From: Syngnathus acus
Taxonomy: Eukaryota > Chordata > Actinopteri > Syngnathiformes > Syngnathidae
Direction: 5' to 3'
DNA length: 64,000 nucleotides
Assembly: GCF_901709675.1 (NCBI RefSeq)
Contig: NC_051098.1
Location: 2,844,500 to 2,908,499, forward strand
Below are positions 31,690 through 42,542 of this stretch, in pieces. The notes under the pieces are model-generated. The model did not search any database, was not told the origin of the DNA, and saw only the letters and a list, made by a program, of their open reading frames with translations. Each line of letters starts with the position of its first letter. The first letter of the stretch is position 1. The position numbers and the translations under genes were made by a program.

Positions 31690-34515
31690 TGGCGAGCAGG
31701 ATGTTATTGCACAGCAATGACTCTGAGACTCTAAGAGTGGTGTGAGTTCATCAGAGCAACAGCCTGGGGGAAGAAGCTGTCTCTGTGTCTGCTGGTTTTG
31801 ACGTACAGAGCTCTATAACGCCGTCCGGAGGGGAGTAGTTCAAACAGACTGCAACCTGGGTGAGAAAGGTCTGTAGAGATGTTACTTGCACGTTTCCTGG
31901 TCCTGGACAGGTACAAGTCTTGGACAGATGGGAGGTTGATTCCAATTATCTTTTCTGCAGTCCTGATTGTCCGTTGCAGTCTGTGCTTGTCTTGTTTGGA
32001 GGCCGATCCAAACCAGACAGTGACGGAGGTGCAGAGGACAGACTGGATGATGGCAGTGTAGAAGGTCTTCAGCAGCTCCCGCGGCAGGTTGAACTTCTTG
32101 AGCTGTCTCAGGAAGTACAGCCTCTGCTGGGCCTTCTTCCGGACAGAGTCTATGTGGCCGATCCATTTCAGGTCCCGAGAGATTGTGGTTCCCAGGAACT
32201 TGAAGGTGTCTGTGGAGAGAATAGTATTACTGCGGATAGTGAGAGGTGAAAGTGGTGAAGGGTCTCACCTGAAGTCCACTGTCATCTCCACGGTCTTGAG
32301 CAGGTTCAGCTCCAGGTGGTTTTGGCGGCACCAGTGGACCAGTCGCTCCACCTCCTGACTGTACGCAGTCTCATCACCGTCCCGGATCAGTCCGATGAGA
32401 GTGGTGTCGTCTGCATACTTCAGGAGCTTCACAGGAGAGTCACCTGAGGAGAAATCGTTGATGTAGAGAGAGAAGAGCAGTGGGGAGAGGACGCACCCCT
32501 GAGGGACGCCAGTATTGGTGGTCCGGGTGTCAGATGTGATGCTCCCCAGCCTCACATGCTGTCTCCTGTTGGTCAGGAAGCTGGTGATCCACTGACAGGT
32601 GGAGGCAGGCACTGCGAGCTGGATGAGCTTCTGTTGGAGGATATCAGGAGCGATGGTGTTGAACGCCGAGCTAAAGTCCACAAACAGAATCCTGGCGTAC
32701 GTTCCAGGGGTTTCCAGGTGGTGCAGGATGTAGTGCAGTCCCATGTTCACCGCATCATCCACCGACCTGTTTGCCCGGTAGGCAAACTGGAGGGGGTCAA
32801 GCAGGGGTTCCGTGACATCCTTCAGGTGGTTCAGCACTAACCTCTCGAAAGATTTCATGACCACAGATGTCAGAGCGACAGGTCTATAGTCATTCAAACC
32901 CGTAATGGCGAGCTTCTTGGCCACTGGAACGATGGTGGAGCTCTTGAAGCACGAGGGCACCTCACACAGCTCCAGGGAACGGTTGAAGATCCGTGCAAAG
33001 GTGGGTGCCAGCTGCTCAGCACAGACTTTCAAGCAGGAAGGTGACACGCCATCTGGGCCCGGTGCCTTCCTGATCTTTTGTCTCCGGACCATCTGGCGCA
33101 CTTCCTCCTCGCGGATCTGGAGTGCGGGCGCGGCCTCTGCAAGAGAGAGAGTAGGTGACAACGGTGATGGAGGTGTGGACAGAGCGGTTGTGGGGGGAGG
33201 TGAGTACGTTCATTGTGCTGCAGGAGGTCCTGTTGTGTGGGAGGACCGATCAAACCTACAGTAGAACCTGTTTAGCAGGTCAGCAAGCCTTGGGCTCTCC
33301 ACAGGACGGGGGGGTAGTTTCTTGAAGCCCTTGATGCTCTGCAGACCTTTCCACACTGTTGAGGGATCAGGATTGGCAGAGAGATGTCTCTCCAGGTTCT
33401 CCCCGTAACACCTCCTGGCTTTCCTGACCTCTCAGTTCAGTGTGTTTCTGGTCTGCTTGAACACGTCCCGGTCGCCGCTCCTGTAGGCCTCCTCCTTGAC
33501 TTTGCGCAGCCTCCTGAGGTTCGGTGTAAACCAAGGTTTGTCGTTGCTGTACGTGCAGAAGGTCTTAGTCTGCACACACAGATCCTCACAAAAACTGATG
33601 TATGATGTGACAGTGTCAGTGAGTTCATGCAGGTCTGAAGTTGCAGCTTCAAAACCTCCCCAATCGGTGCAGTCAAAGCAGGCTTGTAGGTCCTGCCTGG
33701 ACTCCACTGTCCACTTCCTCACAGTCCTCACCACAGGCTTAGAAGTTTTTAGTTTCTGCCTGTAGGCCGGGATCAGATGAACTAGACCAGGGGTGGGCAA
33801 CCGGTCAGAGACTAAGAGCCCCATTTTTTTACTGTGTCCCGCAAAGAGCCACATCTCCCCCCCCCGAAGCGAAGCGAACACGCAGCGTTTGACGTCCCAT
33901 TAACCCCCCCCCCCCCCCCCCCGGAGCGAAGCGAACGTAAAGGAGCCGCATGAAACACGGCAAAGAGCCGCATGCGGCTCGCGGGCCCGAACGTAAAAGG
34001 AGCCGCATGAAACCCGGCAAAGAGCCACATGCGGCTCGCGAGCCGCGGGTTGGCCACTCCTGAACTAGACAGTGGTCCGAGAGTCCTAAAGCTGCACGAG
34101 CCACAGAGTGGTATGCATCCTTAATTACGGTGTAGCAGTGGTCCAGTGTCTGTGTCCCTCTGGTGGGACATGTTATGTGCTGTCTGTATCTGGGGAGTTC
34201 GTGTGTGAGGTTCGCCCTGTTAAGATCACCCAGAACAGTGATTAGTGAATTTGGTAGAAGTTTCTCCATGTCTGTCACCTGGTCAGCCAGCATCTGCGTG
34301 GCTTCACTCTCGCGTGCGTGTGGTGGAATGTAAACAGCCGCCATGACGATCGAGGAGAACTCCCGTGGTGAATAGAACGGCCGGCAGTTTATGAAAAGTG
34401 TTTCTAGGAGAGGGCTGCAAGACACTTTCAACACCGTGACATCAGTACACCAACGTTCATTAATGTAGAAACAGAGACCACCTCCCTTTGATTTTCCGGA
34501 GAGCTCCGCGCTGCG
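31690..34515 (-). mobile_element. Second Rex1-like LINE, broken and split by a hAT element
   Basis: On the - strand, 34434-34071 encodes the endonuclease part (NCRPFYSPREFS, LGDLNRAN, GLSDHCLV). After the hAT insertion at 33788-34062 the frame continues ([12 protein letters not shown], 33780-33432). RT follows at 33161-32265 with RKAPGPDGVSPSCLK, VDFSSAFNTI, GVPQGCVLSPLLFSLYIND and YADDTT. A C-terminal tail runs to about 31735 with stops and frameshifts. It is a different subfamily from the element at 28421 (YIND and YADDTT rather than FADDTT). Confidence 0.85.
33788..34062. mobile_element. 275-bp hAT miniature element in a LINE
   Basis: Ends are CAGGGGTGGGCAACC and GGTTGGCCACTCCTG. The perfect 8-bp duplication AACTAGAC lies at 33780-33787 and 34063-34070. 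Inside there is a C homopolymer (about 33905-33922) and a ~60-bp direct repeat with AAAGAGCC(A/G)CATGCGGCTC. Removing it restores the LINE endonuclease frame. Confidence 0.92.
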
Positions 34516-34517
34516 AA

Positions 34518-34610
34518 GAGAACCTATGATAGAAATTACAGACTTCTACATGCTTTGCAAGTGGGAAAACCTGAAAAATCAGAAGTGTATCAAATACTTG
34601 TTCTCCCCAA

Positions 34611-34656
<46 letters not shown>
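34518..34656 (+). mobile_element. Tc1 3' end fragment followed by TG/TA microsatellite
   Basis: CAGACTTCTACATGCTTTGC and GTGTATCAAATACTTGTTCT are like the terminal region of a fish Tc1 element; only about 85 nt remain. It is followed by (TG)n at 34611-34631 and (TA)n at 34632-34656. It lies about 75 bp upstream of the kcnj13 coding start. Confidence 0.6.
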
Positions 34657-34717
34657 ATTATTTTTAGCTTTGATAACAAATTAAACATCAAACTTGTGTT
34701 TATTTAATTTATTCCAG

Positions 34718-37700
34718 GATCTTTAAAGATGACAACCAAATCCAATAGCAGCGTTCTGGATGGCAAGGTGTCCTCCACCCCTCTTCTATCATTACCAAAG
34801 CGACAACGTCTGGTCACCAAAGATGGACATTGCACCCTTCGTCCCCCGCTGTGTTCCTCTGGCTCGTGGCTCGGAGCGTCAAGCCGAGCCTGGCTGATTG
34901 CCCTGCATGACGTGTGGGGACAGTTAGTGGGTCTGCGCTGGAGATGGGTCCTCTTAGCCTTCTGTGCATCGTTTGTGGCCCACTGGCTGCTGTTTGCTTG
35001 TCTTTGGTATTTGCTGGCCCACATCAATGGAGACTTGGATGTGCTGGATCATGACGCACCCCCGCAGGGGCATGTGGTTTGTGTGAAACACATCACCAGC
35101 TTCACCGCCGCTTTTTCATTCTCCCTTGAGACGCAGCTCACCATCGGCTATGGAACCATGTTCCCCAGTGGGGATTGTCCAAGTGCAATAGCACTGCTGG
35201 CTGTGCAGATGCTGCTGGGGCTCATGCTTGAAGCATTCATCACAGGTACACTATTCCGCAACCCTTCTATCGACCAACATGCAACTCAAGACATTTGGAA
35301 TGAAATGCAAGCCAAGTTGCCAGTAACAAATGAACGGAAAATCATTCCTAGATGATTTTTTGGGGCATTGATACCAAATCCGCCCTCAATTTCTTTTTTC
35401 TGACAACAATATAGGTCCATACTCTACAATGTAGAGGGGTGTCAAACTCATTTTTTTCGCGGGCCACATTGTAGTCATAGCTTCTTTCGGAGGGCCATTA
35501 TGACTGTCAACCCAAATAAATGTATGAGCACCTCATATTATATACAGTAAAAGCTACAATACTGACAAATAACTCACTCGTTTTCAAATCAGACTAGTAA
35601 AAACTGGTCAAATATAAAAAAAAAAAGATATTAAAAGTGAAGACAATTTGCAATTCTAGTAATGACACACGAAGTTGATGCACAATTTGTCTTCGCGGGC
35701 CACATAAAATGATGTGGCGGGCCGCATCTGGCCCCCGGGCCTTGAGTTGGCATCTGTGCTCTACATACTATTCCTTGACGTCACGATGTCGTCACGGTAT
35801 TAGCTGGAGGCAAAAGAAGGGAAGCCAGCAGTAAACACCGCTGCTTTTATGTACTGTAGCAAGATGTCATCTTGCTATGGATTTGGAATCCAAAATGATA
35901 CAATGAAAAAAAACAACTTGAAATTATATCACATTCCCAGCCTCTGCTAGTCATGAAATGTTGAAATTGATAATCGCCAGCGAAAGTGCAGTTTCAGTCA
36001 CATCTGTTTTCTCAGTAACAACTTTAGCGTTGCTAAACATCCAAAAACTACGACCAATTTCCACCAAAATTTAAATGCACATTCCTACTATTGTCCACTC
36101 CAATCTGTAAAATCATCCTTGTCTTCTGTCCTGTCACTGACTTGGTACCACTTGTGACTGCATAACACATAAATCGTCACTCGACTTGTTAAGACTATTC
36201 TAACATTAACGATCGTGGAGAGTGAGTTTACGCTCAAATTCACTCAAATGACTGTTTTTTCACATCTTCCGACATAATTCCGACATACAGATCGTTTTTT
36301 CACATACATAACTACATAAAATATGATAACCTGCGTTTTCAAGCGAGCACATTAGATATTTTCCCTCCAGCTAAGGCACGCCCCCAGAAGGACGCTACAA
36401 TGTATATAAACTCTAAAGCGGTCCATAGTATTGGAATAGTTTGCAATATTTATAAATGAAGGATTAAGTTCAGCAAGAGGTTGCGTCAGTAAAGTTATCA
36501 TGGCTATAAATTATAACTCATGGGAAGATCTTTTGCACAAGCTTTAGTTGATCAAAAGGACAAAATAAGTAAAACTCAAAATCCATAAGTGTTAGAAATA
36601 AAAGTAAATTAATCAAGTAAATATTTTTTAAATCAGTGTATACATTGTGTTGAGGGGCACACAAAGCCATCTGCGATCAAAGTTTGCTGTTGAACAGTTT
36701 ATTGAATGTGTCTGAGAAAAGGTCATTATGGTTAACATCCATCCATCCATTTTCTGAACCGCTTAGTCCCCACGGGGGTCGCGGGTGTGCTGGAGCCTAT
36801 CCCAGCCGTCAACGGGCAGTAGGCGGGTGACACCCTGAACCGGTTGCCAGCCAATCGCAGGGCACACAGACACAAACAACCATTTGCACTCGCACTCACA
36901 CCTAGGGACAATTTGGAGTGCTCAATCGGCCTACCAAGCATGTTTTTGGGATGTGGGAGGAAACCAGAGTGCCCGGAGAAAACCCACGCAGGCCCGGGGA
37001 GAACATGCAAACTCCACACAGGGAGGGTCGGAGGTGGTTTACAATTTCTGGATTTTTCTGCTTTATGTAGGTCATCCTCACATTTCATCATGCAAGCCAT
37101 GAATGGATGAATGATGTTTTTATTTAAAAATAAATTGACTTTTTTTCTTTTTACCAGACAGGTTGTGGGTTCAGAGTAGATTTTCTGAGAAAGACTGCTC
37201 AATCTTTAAGAAAGTGCATCACCAAAACCCAAACAAAAAGCACCTATTTGCGCAGTAAAAGGGGATGTTATGAGGAATGTAATTTGCTGATTCTCAATTG
37301 TCTACCAGGTGCATTTGTGGCCAAGATATCTTGTCCTCAGAAGCGAGCCGGAGCCATCCAGTTCAGCCACCAAGGCGTGGTGGGACAGCACCAGGGCCAA
37401 ACATGCCTCATGATACGGGCCACAAACCTGCTGCGGCGCCCTCTGGTTGATGTGAAGGTGAGTGCTGTGCTCTATGAGGAGCATGAAGGCCAACCTCTGC
37501 ACCAAACCTCCCTGGATTTCTATGTGGACCACCTGGGCCAGCATCCCTGCCCTTTCTTCATCTTCCCACTCACCTTTTACCATCCACTGGACCGCCGGAG
37601 CCCCCTCTACCCAGCCCTGCGTGAAAGCACATCCCATCACTTTGAGTTGGTGGTGTTCCTATCAGCCTCTCAGGAGGGAACAGGAGACACCTGCCAGAAG

Positions 37701-37883
37701 AGGACCTCCTATCTGCGCCAGGAGATCCAGTTTGACCGTTGCTTTGCACCTGCCTTGGGGGTGGATACCTGTGGAAGGTTTGTGGTGAGCAACCATCATT
37801 TTGACACTATGCACTCTAAGGACCCTTTGGACAAGGACTGTGTTGTGCAGATCAACGGTGATGGCAGCGACCGGATGGAGTAA
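34718..37883 (+). CDS. kcnj13: kcnj13 (Kir7.1), two coding exons
   Basis: Inward-rectifier K+ channel subunit of the plasma membrane. Joining 34729-35245 to 37309-37883 gives 1,092 nt, 363 residues plus stop (human Kir7.1 has 360). M1 spans about 72-97. The pore loop carries TIGYGTM with GYG at 140-142, and M2 spans about 152-173. Cys118 and Cys150 match the extracellular disulfide pair of Kir channels. The residue after GYGT is Met144, the Kir7.1 hallmark where most Kir channels have Arg. The intron splits a Gly codon at the end of M2 (ITG|AFVAK), as in other vertebrates to my knowledge. An AG at 34716-34717 just before GATCTTTAAAG-ATG suggests a non-coding 5' exon upstream. In zebrafish the gene acts in pigment stripe patterning. 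Paralogy to other Kir families is excluded by the Met and by overall similarity. Confidence 0.96.
34729..35245 (+). CDS. kcnj13: kcnj13 coding exon 1
   Basis: Encodes residues 1-172 and the first base of codon 173: cytoplasmic N-terminus, M1, pore helix and filter, M2. Donor is ACAG|GTACAC at 35246. The frame runs on past the donor for 36 codons, which is intronic and lacks Kir similarity. Confidence 0.95.
35437..35763. mobile_element. hAT-type miniature element in the kcnj13 intron
   Basis: GGGGTGTCAAACTCATTTTT and GGGCCTTGAGTTGGCATCTG form imperfect inverted ends with GCGGGCCACAT blocks near both ends. Flanking CTCTACA occurs on both sides, but the exact duplication is unclear. Non-coding. 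Confidence 0.65.
35764..36728. other. kcnj13 intron, unassigned part
   Basis: AT-rich intronic sequence. No exon, repeat end or regulatory motif can be supported. Confidence 0.4.
36729..37037 (-). mobile_element. SINE-like repeat, family A copy 3, in the kcnj13 intron
   Basis: ATCCATCCATCCATTTTCTG at the left, then the conserved body up to AACTCCACACAGGGAGGGTC and GGAGGTGG. The tRNA-like head is missing. Opposite in orientation to kcnj13. It ends about 270 bp before the exon 2 acceptor. Confidence 0.75.
37309..37883 (+). CDS. kcnj13: kcnj13 coding exon 2
   Basis: Acceptor CTACCAG at 37302-37308. It encodes the cytoplasmic domain from AFVAKI through [16 protein letters not shown] and [11 protein letters not shown] to the stop at 37881-37883. 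The last ~20 residues are unlike the human tail, which is common for Kir C-termini. The apparent upstream frame from 37248 is intron. Confidence 0.95.
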
Positions 37884-38165
37884 GAATACTGGCGAGGCGA
37901 TTATACTGGGACAAAGGGCAGTGCATGAGGTACATTTGTGGAGGGTAGATAAGGAACAGACGCAGTATTTTGTCAGCTGGAAAGTAGATGACTAGGGAAA
38001 TTACAGTTTGTGTTTAATAATTTTTAATCGTTAACCATTTCATGTGTTCCCAGAGAATGAGCACAGATTGACCTTAAGGGGTGAAACTGAACAGGCCCAA
38101 TTCTGATTAAAAGCTATCAATCCATTTTCCGTACTGCTTTTCCTTGTAAGACTGAACTTGAAGCT
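37884..38165 (+). other. kcnj13: kcnj13 3' flank
   Basis: Likely 3' UTR. No AATAAA was found in the first few hundred bases, so the transcript end is not placed. At 38125-38150 TCCATTTTCCGTACTGCTTT is a fragment of repeat family A. Confidence 0.35.
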
Positions 38166-38171
38166 GGATCC

Positions 38172-38685
38172 ACCATACTATAGAGCTCCGGACGTTGACG
38201 CCATGCTTCCCACAATGCTAAATGTACACAAAGCGGCTTTGGCAGTATAGAAAACATGTCACCCCTTTGAGTAATCACTCAACAGACTAGCAAAACAAGA
38301 ACCAATGTGTCATAAATGTATAGCAGACATTAAAAAGGGCTAAGAACAACTCATTGTGGCAGTAACCACCTGTGAAGCGATCACTTCATATTGTGAGTCA
38401 GTGACTGAATCAGCTGATGGAACTTGATCATATAGTTACTTACACGTACCCCTCACGCTTGATCGATCAGGACTATCCAAGATCCTCTCCAGCGTGTACT
38501 GTATCATTGTGTCCTTTGCATCTAAGTGGGATGTGAATTAACTTGGACGGAATGTTGATGGATAAACGCTACTTTTATCACTTCGCTCAATTGTTAGGCA
38601 TTGGAATACTGGTGCTGCTTTACTGCCAAAATAAAAGGGAATGGTCATATGACGTCCGGAGCTCCATACTGTACTGGCCAGTCAA
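38172..38685. mobile_element. Inverted-repeat element, GAGCTCCGGACGT ends
   Basis: ATACTATAGAGCTCCGGACG at about 38174 is mirrored by GACGTCCGGAGCTCCATACT at about 38651. The ~500 bp between has no coding frame. End design (TATAGAG...GACGT) resembles the THAP element at 38749, which may be a relative. Confidence 0.55.
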
Positions 38686-38884
38686 TTGCAAGGTCCATTT
38701 AAACAAGTAACTATACACATTCTGGAAGAATTGAGCCAAGATTTAAACTCTATAGAGGCTTTGCAGCTGACGTCATCAAGCTACCCACATTAGCTTGGCG
38801 GCCATCATGGCGGTCAACTTTTCAGTGCCGGTCAACGACTCACACACGCTTTCTTGTTATATCTGCTGCTATTTGAGCTTAAAA

Positions 38885-39060
38885 ATGCCGGATACCTGCT
38901 GTGCTGTTGGATGTAGCAATAGACGAGGCGATAAACCAAATCTTAGCTTCTATAGATTTCCGGCGAACATGAAAAAACGTGATAAATGGATCGCGGATAT
39001 TCGTCGTGAACGATGGAACCTACGATTTACACAAGGATATGCAATGAGGACTTCATATCA
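38885..39060 (+). pseudogene. THAP zinc-finger exon fragment of a DNA element
   Basis: The frame from the second ATG (38885) starts MPDTCCAVGCSNRRGDK and continues SFYRFPANMKKRDKWIADIR. It has the C-x-V-x-C-x-N-R start, the FYRFP box and the invariant Trp of THAP fingers. It ends at CATATCAG|GTATGT, a good splice donor (GT at 39061), so the second half of the finger, with the His-Cys pair, should be in another exon and is not found. THAP fingers bind specific DNA. Here it most likely belongs to the mobile element, not a host thap gene, because it lies within the inverted ends. Confidence 0.75.
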
Positions 39061-39425
39061 GGTATGTAAACAAACTATTCACCCCTGATTTGTTTCACAA
39101 AATGTGAAATAATACAATATGGGATGATACAAATATGATTGTTGAAAATGCTGGGTGCATTTTTAGAAAGGCAGCAAGAGCAGCAAGGCAGGGAATGGGA
39201 TGATTTCTTCAGTTCACCCCCCCGTTTTTATTTTGTGTTTATTTTTTCCTGATGCCTGAAAACGTTATCAATGTAAATATTGAATTATATTTATTGGTTA
39301 AGTTTTCAAGCCAATCAGATGTGGCATCATGCAAAAATAAACAAATAATAAAAATGGTAGCAACTTGAACAGACAGGTACAGTATCTGAATGATTTCACT
39401 CTATTCAGTTTTTTAATATGTCAAG

Positions 39426-39740
39426 TTATGAAATGCCATTACAAAACAAATCGACCAGGTAATTATAAATATCTGGATATGAGCGTTCAGGCAGGTCGGC
39501 TGTTGCAAAATGCTCGGGCGATTTTAGCATGCTTCTCGGTAAAAGGTACGGATCCGTTGTGCCAACAAGGTTCAACTTCTCTCTGTGACGATTCTTGGAG
39601 TCTTCATCCAAATGCCTAACTCGTGGATAGCAAATCAGCCATAATTCGGAAGAAATCGGTGAAAACGTAGCGCAGAAATCAGACAATCCATACAAACACG
39701 TAGGAACGAGCTGACTAGTTGACCGCCAAGATGGCGGCAT
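39426..39740 (-). pseudogene. Opposed open frame of the THAP element
   Basis: On the - strand, after an N-terminal stretch, the frame includes KNRHREKLNLVGTTDPYLLP and ERSYPDIYNYLV. The SYPDIYNYLV style is reminiscent, from memory, of the N-terminus of fish YqaJ-nuclease/SWIM-finger proteins found in multicopy. The similarity then breaks off, and the nuclease itself is absent. Function not assigned. Confidence 0.45.
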
Positions 39741-39787
39741 AACACAAAATCACGTGATAAAACCACGTGACTGCAAAGCCTCTATAC

Positions 39788-42195
39788 CTTTCAATGTAAG
39801 ACAGACATGCGTTCCTCTAGTTCACTGTGTTGCCATGAATTAACATATTATATAGTACTGTAATCTGTTTTATCTTTACTATCATAATCTGGATCTTTCT
39901 GTTGCCGTTGACATCCTCTCCCTTAGTGCTTGCATGGATTTCCTCCAGATTGTTTTTTCCCCTCACAATCCCAAAACATTCATTTGAAGCCAGATACATG
40001 CATACTAACACTCAAAATGTGAAAAATGTCCCTTCTTACCGCTTTATGCATCTGCCAAAGTTTGGTTTTGACCACACCAGTGAAAACTGTACGATTGTTT
40101 AATGTGTTACGACTATGCACAGCAAAATAATTCTGTAAAAGAGAGCGGGGGGGAAAAAATTACACAGCCCACACAAACAACTGGTCATGAATATTGTTTA
40201 AAAGCACCCAATAATGCAACCTTTTCCTTGCAGTGTAGTTACTCTTTCCAAAATTTATAAATTCAAATAAATGCATCAGGTTGAACACCCACAGGCACTG
40301 AATAAGATCCACGTCCATTGAAACTGTAGACTAGTGTCTATACAACCTCACTGGAGTCACATGTAGAGACCCTGACTACAGCATTTTGCATTGTTGAATG
40401 TAGTTTTTGTGCCTTCCCAACAGTTAATTTCACTACTCTGAGGAATGCTAATTCATGACATTTCAAGCAGGCAAACCGTGTTCCCTTTGATGAAAGCCGG
40501 TTAGCATCTTTAATGGTGTGTAAAAAGGGACTCTTAAAAAAAGAAACTATAGTCAATGATGAATGTATTAGCAAAACGTGGGTGACACATTTGATACTTC
40601 CGTTAATGACACTGTGACATTGTCTTGATTGGATCATCTGTCCCATTGTCATTCCATCAAATCAGCAAAGACATTTAGATTACACTGGTAATTGCAAGGT
40701 AATTGTAATAGCCTATAACCAATGCTAAAGTGAAAATGTTGAATGATTGGAATTTGTCGTTGAATTTTTTATATGAACCTTTAATTTTTTTCCACATTGC
40801 GTGTTTTGTTTTTTTACTAATTGAGCAAATAGAATATTTTAAAATAGGAATAGTGTGCAAAGAGGTAGTAAAGATTTTATGTATATAAAGAAGGGACAGA
40901 AAGCACTGTTGTTCTTAAAGAGCATTGATGCTGCTGGTCTGTGACCATCAAATACTTAATGAATAATAAGAGAACTAAGAGAAGCTGGCCAACATTTTAC
41001 ACAAAAACACAAGATCTCCTTTAATACACTATGCTTAATTGTTGTTGTTACAATGGTTGAATGAACACACAGTTGCTATGTTATTGTAACAGATCAATTT
41101 GGGTTCAAGGTAAGAGTATGTTGATTAAAAAGTGTTTCATGAAGAAATTTGTGGACTAAAATGGCAAATGAAAATCCTTTATTCTATGTTCGAACAAAGA
41201 AACTGATGGAAAAGTACTGACAATTGATTTCTAGATGACCACTTTTAATTTAGAAAAAACATTGCACAAATCATGTAAAATCATAGTTTTTATTTATCGG
41301 AGATGACATATTTCTATGTGTTGTAATACACAAATGGGTGCTTGCATTGTCATTGGTATGATAGAAAATCGCTGCACAATCAATTAGTTCTCATAAAGGA
41401 AATTTCTTTAGCTGCTTCAGACAAATGAGAAAGAACACTCCACAGTGTATGATTGTGAGGGTGGGATGTCACTGTGTCTCAAATGTTGTAGTGCCTTTGT
41501 ACAGTGTACATTTCAAGAAATAAATATTTTCTAAACAAGCTGGCAAGAGACACTTTTTTTTCAATATGAAGTCTCAAGACACAAGTGGTAAGACTAATGT
41601 CAGGGGGGAAAATGACCTAACAACTACAGTAGCAATGCTGCCTCTACGTGGTGGTGGTGGACCTCACATGCATGTTTCTGAGCACAGAGAAAACCTAACG
41701 CAAAGACGGGAGAGAGAACGTGCAAAAACCCAAACAGGAAAGCCGGAGCAAAGGTTCGAGTGCTGACCCACACATCTGTGAGTCGGACACGTTTATCTAA
41801 TAATCCATTTTAATATTTTTTTTAGAACAATTTATTCCAGTTTAATTCAAAAAGTGAAATTTAGACTATGATTTATGACATTCCACACCAAGTGAGGTAT
41901 TTCATTTTATTGATTTAGTTTTTACAATGATTTTATCCCTTACCGCTAATGAAAACCCAACATTCATCTCCCCAAAAAATTATCTTTTACATAAGAAACA
42001 ATCATTATTTTTAGTCTAGAAATTACAACTGTTCTCTGGGAACATATTTTTCTGTGTTTTATGACTCATTATTATCATCATTATTATAGTTACAAAGGAT
42101 ATGAAACCGTAACTACTGTAGAGTTCTCCCCCTCAGTGTGGCAGCTTCATGACACTGCATCATCTTACAATTCTGGGCATCTGATTTTTCCGGGG
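39788..42195. other. Intergenic stretch, nothing coding recognised
   Basis: AT-rich. A decayed fragment of repeat family A lies at about 41690-41790. No exon was recognised on either strand, including any of GIGYF2. Confidence 0.4.
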
Positions 42196-42199
42196 AAAG

Positions 42200-42353
42200 T
42201 AGAGAATTGCTGTTAGACTGGAGCAAGTTCCCTACTTCCCGCTTTACCAAGCTCATGGGGACCCATTTTGAGGACATGGACGACATCAAGATGGCAGTGA
42301 TGCCTGAGCTGCGTAGAAAAATAGCCAGATCGCCTAGTCTATTAAATCAGGTG
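42200..42353 (+). mobile_element. Possible mariner transposase fragment
   Basis: The + strand reads DWSKFPTSRFTKLMGTHFED then MDDIKMAVMPELRRKI, like the region after the last catalytic residue of mariner transposases (LFP..K..L.G..F...E.IK). Too short to be sure. Confidence 0.3.
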
Positions 42354-42384
42354 AATCATGTGGCCTGCATTGCGTGTTTGTAAT

Positions 42385-42542
42385 CAAAACAACACAATGG
42401 ACACTGATGACTCATACAGGAAATTGTCTTCCCTCATGCTTGCTTGCTTGATAGTGTGGCAGAAAAACAACATAATGGACACTGGATGACTCATACAAGA
42501 AATTGTCTTCCCTCATGCTTGCGAGATAGTGAGGCAGAATTC
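42385..42542. repeat. Local ~80-bp tandem duplication
   Basis: AACAC/ATAATGGACACTG...GAAATTGTCTTCCCTCATGC occurs twice in a row, starting near 42390 and 42467, with small differences. Confidence 0.8.

Larger units (their letters stand above)
38749..39787. mobile_element. THAP-bearing DNA element with long imperfect inverted ends
   Basis: Ends are TATAGAGGCTTTGCAG and CTGCAAAGCCTCTATA, perfect over 16 bp. Similarity between the two ends, read inward, resumes around TGGCGGTCAAC at ~60-70 bp. The left arm drives inward to a THAP-coding exon on +. The right arm drives inward to a second open frame on -. The two frames converge. The copy is too short (1.04 kb) for a transposase and is probably an internally deleted derivative. 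Superfamily is open: P-like and Kolobok elements carry THAP domains, but no flanking duplication could be fixed. Confidence 0.7.

Noticed and set aside
35246-35355. Continuation of the kcnj13 exon 1 frame to a stop at 35355
   Set aside because: Kir similarity ends exactly at the GT donor and resumes at 37309; reading on would truncate the channel after M2.
38795-39088. Host thap gene
   Set aside because: The half-finger lies within transposon-type inverted ends, and the second half with the His-Cys ligands is absent.
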